Source of the DNA: CAWJMD01 sp963843835
GTDB taxonomy: Bacteria > Actinomycetota > Actinomycetes > Actinomycetales > CAWJMD01
NCBI GenBank assembly: GCA_963843835.1
Contig: CAWJMD010000003.1
Location: forward strand, 310,001-374,000
DNA length: 64,000 nt
Direction: 5' to 3'
The translations under genes were made by a program, and so were the position numbers. Below the pieces are notes generated by a model, which was not told the origin of the DNA, searched no databases, and saw nothing but the letters and a program-made list of their open reading frames with translations. Below, one piece after another: positions 31,593-40,153 of this stretch. How positions within the stretch are numbered: the first letter of the stretch is position 1; each line of letters starts with the position of its first letter.

Positions 31593-32588
31593 ATGTCCGC
31601 TCCAGCCCGCTCGGCGCACGGCGCGCCCACGACGGCCTCCGCGCCCACATCGGACGAGGCGTTCGACGCCCTCATCGCGGCCGACGCCCGCATCGAGCCG
31701 CGCGACGAGATGCCCGAGGGCTACCGCAAGACCCTCATCCGGCAGATCGCGCAGCACGCGCACTCGGAGATCATCGGGATGCAGCCGGAGGGTGACTGGA
31801 TCTCCAGGGCCCCCAGCCTGCGCCGCAAGGCGATCCTGATGGCGAAGGTGCAGGACGAGGCCGGCCACGGGCTCTACCTCTACTCGGCGGCCGAGACCCT
31901 CGGCGTGGACCGCGCGGAGCTGCTGGACCTGCTCCACGCCGGTCGCCAGAAGTACTCCTCGATCTTCAACTACCCCACGCTCACCTGGGCCGACATCGGT
32001 GCGATCGGGTGGCTCGTGGACGGCGCCGCGATCGTCAACCAGGTGCCGATCTGCCGGTGCTCCTACGGGCCGTATGCGCGCGCGATGGTGCGCATCTGCA
32101 AGGAGGAGTCCTTCCACCAGCGACAGGGCTTCGAGATCCTCCTGACGCTGGCGAAGGGCACCCCCGCACAGAAGGCGATGGCGCAGGACGCGGTCGACCG
32201 CTGGTGGTGGCCGTCGCTGATGATGTTCGGCCCGCCGGACGCCGAGTCGCCCAACACCGCCCAGTCGATGGCCTGGGGCATCAAGCGCTTCAGCAACGAC
32301 GAGCTGCGGCAACGCTTCGTCGACATGACCGTGCCGCAGGCCGACGTACTCGGGCTGACCCTGCCCGACCCCGAGCTGCACTTCGACGGCGAGCACTGGC
32401 AGTTCGGCGAGATCGACTGGGCGGAGTTCACGAACGTGCTCAAGGGCAACGGGCCCTGCAACGCCGACCGCATCGAGCACCGTCTGGGCGCCCACACCGA
32501 GGGAGAGTGGGTGCGCGACGCGGCCACCGCCTACGCCGCGAAGCAGGCCCACCGCGAGGCGTCGGCGCGCACGGAGGCCGTGGCGTGA
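31593..32588 (+). CDS. paaA: 1,2-phenylacetyl-CoA epoxidase, catalytic subunit PaaA
   Basis: 331 aa from ATG 31593 (GGGAGGC upstream). PaaA is the di-iron oxygenase subunit that forms the ring-1,2-epoxide of phenylacetyl-CoA. Ligand motifs are intact: KVQDEAGHGLYLYSAAETLG and ICKEESFHQRQGFEIL, with RQKYSSIFNYPTLTWADIGA in between. The N-terminal ~25 residues are a low-complexity extension. First gene of paaABCDE; its stop overlaps the paaB GTG. Confidence 0.96.
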   Translation: MSAPARSAHGAPTTASAPTSDEAFDALIAADARIEPRDEMPEGYRKTLIRQIAQHAHSEIIGMQPEGDWISRAPSLRRKAILMAKVQDEAGHGLYLYSAAETLGVDRAELLDLLHAGRQKYSSIFNYPTLTWADIGAIGWLVDGAAIVNQVPICRCSYGPYARAMVRICKEESFHQRQGFEILLTLAKGTPAQKAMAQDAVDRWWWPSLMMFGPPDAESPNTAQSMAWGIKRFSNDELRQRFVDMTVPQADVLGLTLPDPELHFDGEHWQFGEIDWAEFTNVLKGNGPCNADRIEHRLGAHTEGEWVRDAATAYAAKQAHREASARTEAVA

Positions 32589-32965
32589 GCGAGCCCACCG
32601 GTCAGGACCTGCGGTCCGAGGGAGGCCACGGGGCCGTCCCGGTCACCGGCGTGCCCACCGAGCCGGCAGACCACGCGTCCGCCCGCCGTGACTGGCCGCT
32701 GTGGGAGGTGTTCGTCCGTCCCAAGCGGGGCCTGTCGCACGGGCACGTCGGGTCGCTGCACGCTCCCGACGCCGAGATGGCCGTCCGCAACGCGAGAGAC
32801 CTGTACACCCGTCGCGGCGAGGGCATCTCGATCTGGGTCGTGCTCAGCTCGCACATCACCGCGTCGAGCCCCGACGAGAAGGACTCGTTCTTCGACCCCG
32901 CGGCCGACAAGGCCTACCGGCACCCGACCTTCTACGAGCTCCCTGACGAGGTGCAGCACCTGTGA
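32585..32965 (+). CDS. paaB: phenylacetyl-CoA epoxidase subunit PaaB
   Basis: 126 aa from GTG 32585 (overlap GTGA with paaA). PaaB bridges PaaAC heterodimers. The family core starts WPLWEVFVRPKRGLSHGHVG, followed by SLHAPDAEMAVRNARDLYTR and IWVVLSSHITASSPDEKDSF. The ~35-residue N-terminal extension (SEGGHGAVPVTGVPTEP) is longer than usual. Confidence 0.95.
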   Translation: MSEPTGQDLRSEGGHGAVPVTGVPTEPADHASARRDWPLWEVFVRPKRGLSHGHVGSLHAPDAEMAVRNARDLYTRRGEGISIWVVLSSHITASSPDEKDSFFDPAADKAYRHPTFYELPDEVQHL

Positions 32966-33732
32966 GCACCACGATCTCCACCCTCGTGCCGCTGGTGCGC
33001 TACGCGCTCGCGCTGGGTGACGACGCGCTCGTGCTCGCCCAGCGCTGCGGCGAGTGGATCACCCGAGCACCGCAGCTCGAGGAGGACGTCGCCCTCGGCA
33101 ACATCGGCCTCGACCTCCTGGGCCAGGCGCGGACGCTGCTGACCTACGCGGGCGAGGTGGAGGGCTCCGGTCGCGACGAGGACGACCTCGCCTACCTGCG
33201 TGAGCAGCGGGAGTACACCAACGTCCAGCTGGTCGAGCACCCGAACGGCGACTTCGCCGTCTCGATGGCGCGGCTGCTCGTGTTCTCCGCCTACCAGCTG
33301 GAGCTGTACTCGCGTCTGGCGCACAGCACGGACGCCACGCTGGCCGGTGTCGCGGGCAAGGCCGTGAAGGAGGTCGACTACCACCTCGACCACGCGACCT
33401 CCTGGGTCGTGCGCCTGGGTGACGGCACCGACCTGAGCCACGGGCGGATGCAGGCCGGGCTCGACCGGATCTGGCCGCTCGTGCCGGAGCTGTTCGACGG
33501 CTCGTGGGTCGACCAGGGCCTCGTCGCCGACGGTGTGGCGGTCGACCCGTCCACGCTGCGCGGGCCCGCGCTCGAACGCGTGCGCGCGGTCGTCACCACC
33601 GCCACGCTGACCGTCCCGGACCGCCCTGCGCGGGTCACCGGCGGTCGCGAGGGCATCCACTCCCAGGCCATGGGCGACCTGCTCGCCGACATGCAGCACC
33701 TGCACCGCTCCCACCCGGGCGTGACGTGGTGA
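32962..33732 (+). CDS. paaC: phenylacetyl-CoA epoxidase structural subunit PaaC
   Basis: 256 aa from GTG 32962, overlapping paaB by 4 bp. PaaC has the ferritin-like fold and is the non-catalytic partner of PaaA. Matches include WITRAPQLEEDVALGNIGLD, LLGQARTLLTYAGEVEG, and KEVDYHLDHATSWVVRLGDG, then GGREGIHSQAMGDLLADMQ near the C terminus. Confidence 0.94.
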   Translation: MSTTISTLVPLVRYALALGDDALVLAQRCGEWITRAPQLEEDVALGNIGLDLLGQARTLLTYAGEVEGSGRDEDDLAYLREQREYTNVQLVEHPNGDFAVSMARLLVFSAYQLELYSRLAHSTDATLAGVAGKAVKEVDYHLDHATSWVVRLGDGTDLSHGRMQAGLDRIWPLVPELFDGSWVDQGLVADGVAVDPSTLRGPALERVRAVVTTATLTVPDRPARVTGGREGIHSQAMGDLLADMQHLHRSHPGVTW

Positions 33733-34244
33733 CCGCGATGGCGGACCGAGCACCGTCCTCCGCCTCGGACGTCGAGCGTGCCCGGGCCGCGGCCGCCGCC
33801 GTGCTGGACCCTGAGGTGCCGGTGCTGACGATCGAGGACCTGGGCGTGCTCCGGGACGTCGAGGTCACCGACGACGGCACCGTCGTCGTCACGATCACGC
33901 CCACGTACTCCGGCTGCCCCGCCATGGACGCGATCCGCTCGGACGTGTCGGACGCGGTGCAGCGCAGCGGGTTCGACAGGGTAGACGTCCGCACGGTGCT
34001 CTCCCCGGCGTGGACCACCGACTGGATGAGCGACGAGGGCCGCCGCAAGCTGTCCGAGTACGGCGTGGCCCCGCCTCCCCAGCGTCGCGCCGGCGACCCG
34101 GTCCGCGTGACTTTGTCCGTGCGCTGCCCGCAGTGCGGGTCCCCCGACACACGCGAGCTCTCGCGCTTCGGGTCGACTGCGTGCAAGTCGTTGTGGCAGT
34201 GCCGGTCCTGTGCCGAGCCCTTCGACCACTTCAAGGCGATCTGA
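33729..34244 (+). CDS. paaD: phenylacetate degradation protein PaaD (DUF59 + zinc ribbon)
   Basis: 171 aa from GTG 33729, overlapping paaC as GTGA. The MIP18/DUF59 domain is LDPEVPVLTIEDLGVLRDVE with the reactive loop TPTYSGCPAMDAI. A C-terminal zinc-ribbon-like segment has CPQCGSPDTRELSRFGSTAC followed by CRSC. PaaD is thought to help deliver Fe-S clusters to PaaE. Confidence 0.93.
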   Translation: MTAMADRAPSSASDVERARAAAAAVLDPEVPVLTIEDLGVLRDVEVTDDGTVVVTITPTYSGCPAMDAIRSDVSDAVQRSGFDRVDVRTVLSPAWTTDWMSDEGRRKLSEYGVAPPPQRRAGDPVRVTLSVRCPQCGSPDTRELSRFGSTACKSLWQCRSCAEPFDHFKAI

Positions 34245-35386
34245 TGACGACCCGCACCACCGACGACGGCGTCGACACCGGGTCGACCAGCACCGTGCCC
34301 CAGGTCGCCGCATCGAGGCACCGCGTCGAGTTCCACCCGCTGCGGGTCGCCGAGCTCGAGCGCCTGACCTCCGAGGCCGTGGCCGTCACGTTCGAGGTAC
34401 CGAGCGACCTCGCCGACGACTACGGGTTCACCCCCGGGCAGCACCTCACGCTGCGCACCGAGGTCGACGGGGAGGAGGTGCGGCGCAGCTACTCGATCTG
34501 CTCGCCCCCGTCCGACGGTCGACTGCGTGTGGCCGTGAAGCGGATCGAGGGCGGTCTGTTCTCCGACCACGCCAACGACGGTCTCGCCGTGGGTGACGTG
34601 CTCGAGGTGATGACCCCCGCGGGCCGCTTCGGCCGGGTGCCCGACCCCGCGGCCCGTCGCCGCTACGTGGCGGTCGTCGCCGGCAGCGGGATCACCCCGG
34701 TGATGGCCGTGATGGGCGCCGTCCTCGGTACGGAGCCGCAGAGCACCTTCACGCTGGTCTACGGCAACCGCGACTCCTCGACCGTGATGTTCGCCGACGA
34801 GATCGCCGACCTCAAGGACCGGTACCCGGGGCGGCTCCAGCTCGTGCACGTGCTGTCCCGCGAGCCCCACGACGCCGACCTGCTGCACGGCCGCATCGAC
34901 GTCGACAAGCTCGAGCGCCTGCTCGACACGCTGGTCCCGCCCGACCAGGTGGACGACTGGTTCCTCTGCGGGCCGTTCGGCATGGTCGAGCAGGTGCGCG
35001 AGACGCTGCGCGGCCACGGGGTGCCCAACTCCTCCATCCACCTGGAGCTGTTCCACGTGGACGGCGAGGCCCCGCGCGTCGCCCGTCCGAGGACCGGAAG
35101 CGAGGACTCCGGGTGCGAGGTCACGGTCCGCCTCGACGGCCGGTCCACAAGCTTCACGATGCCGGACGAGGGCTCCGTGCTCGACGCGACGCTCGCCGTC
35201 CGCGCCGACGCGCCCTTCGCCTGCAAGGGCGGTGTCTGCGGGACGTGCCGTGTGATGGTCCGCGAGGGCGAGGTCGAGATGACCCGCAACTACGCCTTGG
35301 AACCCGAGGAGATCGCTGCCGGGTACGCGTTGGCCTGCCAGTCGGCGCCCACCACCGGCAGACTCGTGGTCGACTTCGACGTGTGA
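34244..35386 (+). CDS. paaE: phenylacetyl-CoA epoxidase reductase PaaE
   Basis: 380 aa; ATG 34244 shares a base with the paaD stop. An FNR-type FAD domain (RSYSICSPPSDGRLRVAVKR), an NAD(P)H domain (VAGSGITPVMAVMGAVLG; FLCGPFGMVEQVRETL) and a C-terminal plant-type 2Fe-2S domain (CKGGVCGTC, then a later Cys in YALACQ) pass electrons from NADPH to PaaA. All cluster Cys are present. The ~20-residue N-terminal extension is low complexity. Confidence 0.95.
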   Translation: MTTRTTDDGVDTGSTSTVPQVAASRHRVEFHPLRVAELERLTSEAVAVTFEVPSDLADDYGFTPGQHLTLRTEVDGEEVRRSYSICSPPSDGRLRVAVKRIEGGLFSDHANDGLAVGDVLEVMTPAGRFGRVPDPAARRRYVAVVAGSGITPVMAVMGAVLGTEPQSTFTLVYGNRDSSTVMFADEIADLKDRYPGRLQLVHVLSREPHDADLLHGRIDVDKLERLLDTLVPPDQVDDWFLCGPFGMVEQVRETLRGHGVPNSSIHLELFHVDGEAPRVARPRTGSEDSGCEVTVRLDGRSTSFTMPDEGSVLDATLAVRADAPFACKGGVCGTCRVMVREGEVEMTRNYALEPEEIAAGYALACQSAPTTGRLVVDFDV

Positions 35387-35403
35387 CGACCGAGGAGGGC
35401 GCG

Positions 35404-36138
35404 ATGGACGACCAGCCCCAGCTCGAGCCGATGCCCGACGACTGGGAACGCGCCCTCGTCATCGTGGCCCACCCCGACGACCCCGAGTACGGGCTGGCGG
35501 CCGCCGTCGCCGTGTGGACCGCGGCGGGCAAGGACGTGCAGTACGTGCTGGCGACCCGGGGTGAGGCCGGCATCGCCGGGCTGCCGCCGTCGGAGTCCGC
35601 CGAGGCCCGCACCCGTGAGCAGATCGCGTCGAGCGCGGTGGTCGGCGTCCACGTCGTGGAGTTCCTCGACCACCCGGACGGACGGCTCGTCGAGGGCCTC
35701 GAGCTGCGGCGAGACCTGGCCGCGGCGATCCGGCGGCACCGACCCGAGATGGTGCTGAGCCTGAACCACCACGAGACGTGGGGACCGGGACGCTGGAACA
35801 GCGCCGACCACCGCGCCCTCGGCCGGTCGGTGCTCGACGCCGTCGCCGACGCGGGCAACGAGTGGATCTTCCCCGAGCTGACCCAGCACCACCTCGCGCC
35901 TTGGAGCGGCACCAGGTGGGTGGCGTTCGCGTCGTCCACCGCGGCGACCCACGCGATCGACGTGACCGAGGGCATCGAGCCGGCCGTCCGCGCCCTGACC
36001 GAGCACCGGCTGTACCTCGAGGCGCTGAGCAGCGACCCCGTCGAGGAGCAGGCGCGGCGCCAGATCGAGATGGTGACCGGCCCGAACCCGCGCTTCGGTG
36101 GGCGCCCGTCCGTCACGTTCGAGCTCTACGGCGGCTGA
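35404..36138 (+). CDS. PIG-L / LmbE-type deacetylase
   Basis: 244 aa from ATG 35404, with AGGAGG about 6 bp upstream. The zinc motif VIVAHPDDPEYG and the distal WNSADHRALG place it among N-acetylglucosaminyl deacetylases (MshB, Mca and relatives). In actinobacteria such enzymes deacetylate mycothiol precursors or split mycothiol adducts. Its place 17 bp after paaE suggests a link to aromatic catabolism, perhaps epoxide detoxification through mycothiol, but that is inference. A GTG at 35383 would overlap paaE. Confidence 0.88.
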   Translation: MDDQPQLEPMPDDWERALVIVAHPDDPEYGLAAAVAVWTAAGKDVQYVLATRGEAGIAGLPPSESAEARTREQIASSAVVGVHVVEFLDHPDGRLVEGLELRRDLAAAIRRHRPEMVLSLNHHETWGPGRWNSADHRALGRSVLDAVADAGNEWIFPELTQHHLAPWSGTRWVAFASSTAATHAIDVTEGIEPAVRALTEHRLYLEALSSDPVEEQARRQIEMVTGPNPRFGGRPSVTFELYGG

Positions 36139-36188
36139 GCCAGCGGCCCTGCGGTCGTCGTCGCGTCCCTGCACCCCCGGGAACACCC

Positions 36189-36228
36189 TTGACCTTCCGC
36201 ACGTTGTGTTGCACTGTAATCGTGTAAT
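36189..36228 (+). promoter_or_regulatory. AT-rich promoter with repeated TGTAAT boxes
   Basis: The region is strikingly AT-rich for this genome. It contains TTGACC (36189-36194), TTGCAC and GTGTAA half-sites as a near-perfect inverted repeat (36209-36227), and TGTAAT twice 8 bp apart (36215, 36223). The second lies 14 bp before the AGGAGG of the next gene. Tandem short boxes fit a ribbon-helix-helix autoregulator, probably the protein encoded just downstream. Prediction. Confidence 0.55.
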
Positions 36229-36247
36229 GATAGCAGGAGGAGCGACC

Positions 36248-36883
36248 ATGAGACACGATGAAGACAAGGACTCCGGCGCCGGCCGAGGCCGCCGCGGCCA
36301 CCGGGGGATGCGTGGAGGACCCCACTTCCGCGGGCCCCGCGGAGGTGGCTGGCGAGGCCGTCCTGGCCCTCCCCCGCCCGAGACCGACGACCTCGAGGCC
36401 TGGCTGAGCGGACGGCTGCCCGACGACTGGTTCACCGGCGCCCCCGAGGTGACCGTCGACCGCGAGGAGATCCTCGTGGTCGGCACGCTCGAGGACACGA
36501 CCGTCGAGGGCGACGAGGACGCGACGACCGCGGCCCGCGCGGGCCGGGTCTCCCGGTTCCGCGAGGACACCCGCGACCGGCGCATCGCCATCGCCCGCGA
36601 GGCCGAGTCGCGCTACGAGCGATCGGTCGCCTGGGGCGTCCGCATCGATGACACCGAGCACGTGTTCACCAATCTGGCGGTCCCCGTGATGACGAGGCTC
36701 CGCCAGGACGAGCGCGCCGTGCTCGACACCCTCATCGACGCCGGGGTGGCGCGCAGCCGCTCGGAGGCGCTGGCCTGGTGCGTCCACCTCGTCGGCTCCC
36801 ACGCCGACGAGTGGCTCGACCAGCTCCGTGACGCCCTGACCGAGGTGCAGCGACTCCGCGACGAGGGCCCGACCACCACCTGA
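36248..36883 (+). CDS. Gly/Arg-rich, RHH-like putative regulator
   Basis: 211 aa from ATG 36248, 6 bp after AGGAGG; a second ATG at 36227 lies in the promoter. The N-terminal ~45 residues are Gly/Arg/His/Pro-rich (HFRGPRGGGWRGRPGPPPP) and probably disordered, resembling RGG nucleic-acid-binding tails. The C-terminal ~70 residues (VFTNLAVPVMTRLRQDERAV, then DAGVARSRSEALAWCVHLVG) resemble a ribbon-helix-helix domain: strand, helix with Asp-Ala-Gly-Val turn, helix. No characterised relative is known to me. Autoregulation through the upstream repeats is likely. Confidence 0.65.
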   Translation: MRHDEDKDSGAGRGRRGHRGMRGGPHFRGPRGGGWRGRPGPPPPETDDLEAWLSGRLPDDWFTGAPEVTVDREEILVVGTLEDTTVEGDEDATTAARAGRVSRFREDTRDRRIAIAREAESRYERSVAWGVRIDDTEHVFTNLAVPVMTRLRQDERAVLDTLIDAGVARSRSEALAWCVHLVGSHADEWLDQLRDALTEVQRLRDEGPTTT

Positions 36884-37022
36884 CCCCTGCGAACGCAGGC
36901 GTGGCCGATCTGCGGTGTTTCGGGGATGACCCGGGTGGGTGCCGTCCGGCGGGGCGCCTGCGTCGGGCGCGGGTGGCGTGGTGGAGTGGAAGGGATCAGA
37001 ACCTCGTCCCCGAGGAGGTCCC

Positions 37023-37757
37023 GTGCTCGGTCTGCCGCAGAAGGTGCGCGCCTGCCTGTTCGACCTCGACGGCGTGCTCACCGACACCGCCAGCGTGCAC
37101 ACCCGCGCCTGGACGGCGACGTTCGACGACTACCTCAAGCAGCGCGCCGAACGGACCGGCGAGGAGCTCGTGCCGTTCGACCCCGAGGACGACTACCAGA
37201 AGTACGTGGACGGACGTCGCCGCCAGGACGGGGTCCGCACCTTCCTGGCCAGCCGCGGCATCGAGCTGCCGGAGGGCGACCTCGACGACAGCCCCGACGC
37301 CGAGACCGTCAACGGCCTGGGCAACCGCAAGAACGCCGCGTTCCAGCGCACGCTCGAGAGCGACGGGGTGGACGTCTTCGAGGGGTCGCGCCGCTACCTG
37401 GAGGCCGTCGCCGACGCGCGGCTCGCGGTGGCCGTCGTGTCCTCCAGCGCCAACACCCGGCAGGTGCTCGAGGTGACCGGGCTGGCGCACTTCGTGCAGC
37501 AGCGCGTGGACGGCGTCACGCTGCGCGAGGAGAACATCGCAGGCAAGCCGGCGCCCGACTCGTTCCTGCGCGCCGCCGAGCTGCTCGGGGTTCCCCCGGA
37601 GGAGGCCGCGGTCTTCGAGGACGCGACCTCCGGGGTGGCTGCCGGACACGCCGGCGGGTTCGGGATCGTGGTCGGAGTGGACCGCGTCGGTCAGGCAGAG
37701 GCGTTGCGGCAGAACGGAGCCGATGTGGTGGTCACCGACCTGGGGGAGCTGCTGTGA
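37023..37757 (+). CDS. HAD-family beta-phosphoglucomutase
   Basis: 244 aa from GTG 37023 after a GAGGAGG site. HAD motif I is FDLDGVLTDTA (nucleophile and acid Asp), motif II VVSSSANTRQVL, motif III KPAPDSFLRAAELLGV, and EDATSGVAAGHAGG carries the last Mg ligands. The cap region YLKQRAERTGEELVPFDPED matches the beta-phosphoglucomutase group. It converts beta-glucose 1-phosphate to glucose 6-phosphate. The GTG of the GH65 phosphorylase overlaps its stop, giving a coupled pathway. Confidence 0.9.
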   Translation: MLGLPQKVRACLFDLDGVLTDTASVHTRAWTATFDDYLKQRAERTGEELVPFDPEDDYQKYVDGRRRQDGVRTFLASRGIELPEGDLDDSPDAETVNGLGNRKNAAFQRTLESDGVDVFEGSRRYLEAVADARLAVAVVSSSANTRQVLEVTGLAHFVQQRVDGVTLREENIAGKPAPDSFLRAAELLGVPPEEAAVFEDATSGVAAGHAGGFGIVVGVDRVGQAEALRQNGADVVVTDLGELL

Positions 37758-40153
37758 ACCCGGGGGGATCGAGCCACGAGGACTTCCCCGTCGAGCCCTG
37801 GCACGTGCGCGAGACGCGGCTGGACCTCGACCGACTGGCTCAGTCCGAGTCGCTGTTCGCCCTCTCCAACGGCCACATCGGCCTGCGCGGGAACCTGGAC
37901 GAGGGTGAGCCGTTCGGGCTGCCCGGCACCTACCTCGGCTCCTTCTTCGAGACACGGCCCCTGCCCTACGCCGAGGCGGGCTTCGGCTACCCGGAGGACG
38001 GCCAGACGCTGGTCGACGTGACCAACGGCAAGATCATGCGCCTGCTCGTCGACGACGAGCCCTTCGACGTGCGGTACGGGGAGCTGCTCGACCACGAGCG
38101 CGTCCTCGACCTGCGCGCCGGCACCCTCTCCCGGCGCACGTCGTGGCGCTCTCCGGCCGGCCAGCGCGTGAAGCTCCGGACGACCCGGCTCGTCTCGTTC
38201 GCGCAGCGCGGCGTGGCGGCGATCGAGTACGTCGTCGAGGCCCTGGACGAGTTCGTGCGCGTGAGCGTGCAGAGCGAGCTGGTGACCAACGAGGACCAGC
38301 CGCGGATGTCGGCCGACCCTCGGGTGTCGGCGGCGCTCGCCAAGCCGCTCGAGGCCGTTCAGCACGAGAACGGAGACCAGAGCGCGCTGCTCGTGCACCG
38401 CACCCGCTCGAGCGGCCTGATGATGGCCGCGGGGATGGACCACGACATCGAGGTGCCGGGACGCGTCGAGGTCGAGACCGACGCCGGGGCCGACTGGGCG
38501 CGCACCACGATCACCTGCGGACTGCGGCCCGGTCAGCGCCTCCGAGTCGTCAAGTACCTGGCCTACGGCTGGTCGAGCCTGCGTTCGCGGCCCGCCCTGC
38601 GCGACCAGGTCGCCGGAGCCCTGACCGGGGCCCGGTACAGCGGATGGAAGGGGCTGCTGGAGTCGCAGCGCGCCTACCTGGACGACTTCTGGGACTCGGC
38701 GGACGTGGAGGTCGAGGGCGACCCCGAGATCCAGCAGGCCGTGCGCTTCGGGCTGTTCCACGTGCTGCAGGCGAGTGCTCGCACCGAGCGTCGTGCGATC
38801 GCCGGGAAGGGACTGACAGGCCCCGGGTACGACGGCCACGCCTTCTGGGACACAGAGGGTTTCGTGCTCCCCGTCCTCACCTACACCGTTCCCCAGGCGG
38901 CGGCGGACGCTCTCAGGTGGCGCGCGTCCACGCTCGAGCTGGCGAAGGAGAGAGCGGCCCAGCTCGACCTGGACGGGGCCAGCTTCCCGTGGCGGACGAT
39001 CCGCGGGCAGGAGTGCTCGGCCTACTGGCCGGCCGGAACCGCCGCGTGGCACGTCAACGCCGACATCGCGATGGCGTTCGAGCGCTACCGCACGGTCACC
39101 GGCGACGACTCGCTCGAGAAGGAGTGCGGGCTCGAGGTCCTGGTCGAGACGGCCCGGCTGTGGATCTCCCTCGGCCACCACGACCGGCACGGCGTCTGGC
39201 ACCTCGACGGGGTCACCGGGCCGGACGAGTACACGGCCGTCGTCCGCGACAACGTCTTCACGAACCTGATGGCAGCGAGCAACCTGCGCAGTGCGGCCGA
39301 CGCGTGCATGCGCCACCCCGACGCGGCCCACTCGCTCGGGGTGGGCACCGAGGAGACCGCGGCCTGGCGGGACGCCGCCGAAGCGGTGAACATCCCGTAC
39401 GACGAGGAGCTGGGCGTCCACCAGCAGTGCGAGGGCTTCACCACCCTGGCCGAGTGGGACTTCAGGAAGAACACCGTCTACCCGCTGCTGCTGCACGAGC
39501 CGTACGTGCGGCTCTACCCGGCCCAGGTGATCAAGCAGGCCGACCTGGTGCTGGCCATGCAGTGGCAGGGTCACGCGTTCACGCCGGAGCAGAAAGCCCG
39601 CAACGTCGACTACTACGAGCGCCGCACGGTCCGTGACTCGTCGCTGTCGGCCTGCAGCCAGGCCGTCATGTGCGCGGAGGTCGGTCACCTGCAGCTGGCC
39701 CACGACTACGCCTACGAGGCGGCGATGATCGACCTGCGCAACCTGCACGACAACACCCGTGACGGTCTCCACATGGCATCGCTCGCGGGTGCGTGGACCG
39801 CGCTGGTGGCGGGATTCGGCGGCCTCAGGGACGACGAGGGGGTGCTCGCCCTCGACCCGCAGCTCCCGGACGGCATCACCAGGCTGCGGTTCCGCGTGCG
39901 CTGGAGGCACTTCCGGCTGACCGTGGACGCGAACCACGTCGACGTCACCTACACGCTGCGCGACGGCCCGGACGGCGAGCTGACGATCCGGCATGCCGGG
40001 GACCCGTTGATGCTCAGCACGAGCAAGCCGGTCACGATGCCCAGCGAGCGTCGGCAGGCACTCCTGCCGCCACCGCCCTCGCCACCCGGCCGGGAGCCCC
40101 TGCACCGCCACGCCCGAGGGGGCGGGCTCACCGAGTCGTCAGCGGGAGCCTGA
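37754..40153 (+). CDS. glycoside hydrolase family 65 phosphorylase
   Basis: 799 aa from GTG 37754. GH65 enzymes phosphorolyse alpha-glucosides (trehalose, maltose, kojibiose, nigerose) to beta-glucose 1-phosphate. The catalytic Glu is E492 in VTGPDEYTAVVRDN; YDGHAFWDTEGFVLPVLTYT and AWHVNADIAMAF line the pocket. The N-terminal beta-sandwich begins WHVRETRLDLDRLAQSESLF. The coupled HAD mutase handles the product. No transporter is next to it, so the substrate is probably internal, with trehalose a good candidate. Exact specificity is not readable. Confidence 0.9.
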   Translation: MNPGGSSHEDFPVEPWHVRETRLDLDRLAQSESLFALSNGHIGLRGNLDEGEPFGLPGTYLGSFFETRPLPYAEAGFGYPEDGQTLVDVTNGKIMRLLVDDEPFDVRYGELLDHERVLDLRAGTLSRRTSWRSPAGQRVKLRTTRLVSFAQRGVAAIEYVVEALDEFVRVSVQSELVTNEDQPRMSADPRVSAALAKPLEAVQHENGDQSALLVHRTRSSGLMMAAGMDHDIEVPGRVEVETDAGADWARTTITCGLRPGQRLRVVKYLAYGWSSLRSRPALRDQVAGALTGARYSGWKGLLESQRAYLDDFWDSADVEVEGDPEIQQAVRFGLFHVLQASARTERRAIAGKGLTGPGYDGHAFWDTEGFVLPVLTYTVPQAAADALRWRASTLELAKERAAQLDLDGASFPWRTIRGQECSAYWPAGTAAWHVNADIAMAFERYRTVTGDDSLEKECGLEVLVETARLWISLGHHDRHGVWHLDGVTGPDEYTAVVRDNVFTNLMAASNLRSAADACMRHPDAAHSLGVGTEETAAWRDAAEAVNIPYDEELGVHQQCEGFTTLAEWDFRKNTVYPLLLHEPYVRLYPAQVIKQADLVLAMQWQGHAFTPEQKARNVDYYERRTVRDSSLSACSQAVMCAEVGHLQLAHDYAYEAAMIDLRNLHDNTRDGLHMASLAGAWTALVAGFGGLRDDEGVLALDPQLPDGITRLRFRVRWRHFRLTVDANHVDVTYTLRDGPDGELTIRHAGDPLMLSTSKPVTMPSERRQALLPPPPSPPGREPLHRHARGGGLTESSAGA

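Noticed and set aside
37691..40111. 806-codon frame antisense to the GH65 gene
   Set aside because: GH65 catalytic motifs are on the plus strand; no family resemblance on the minus strand.
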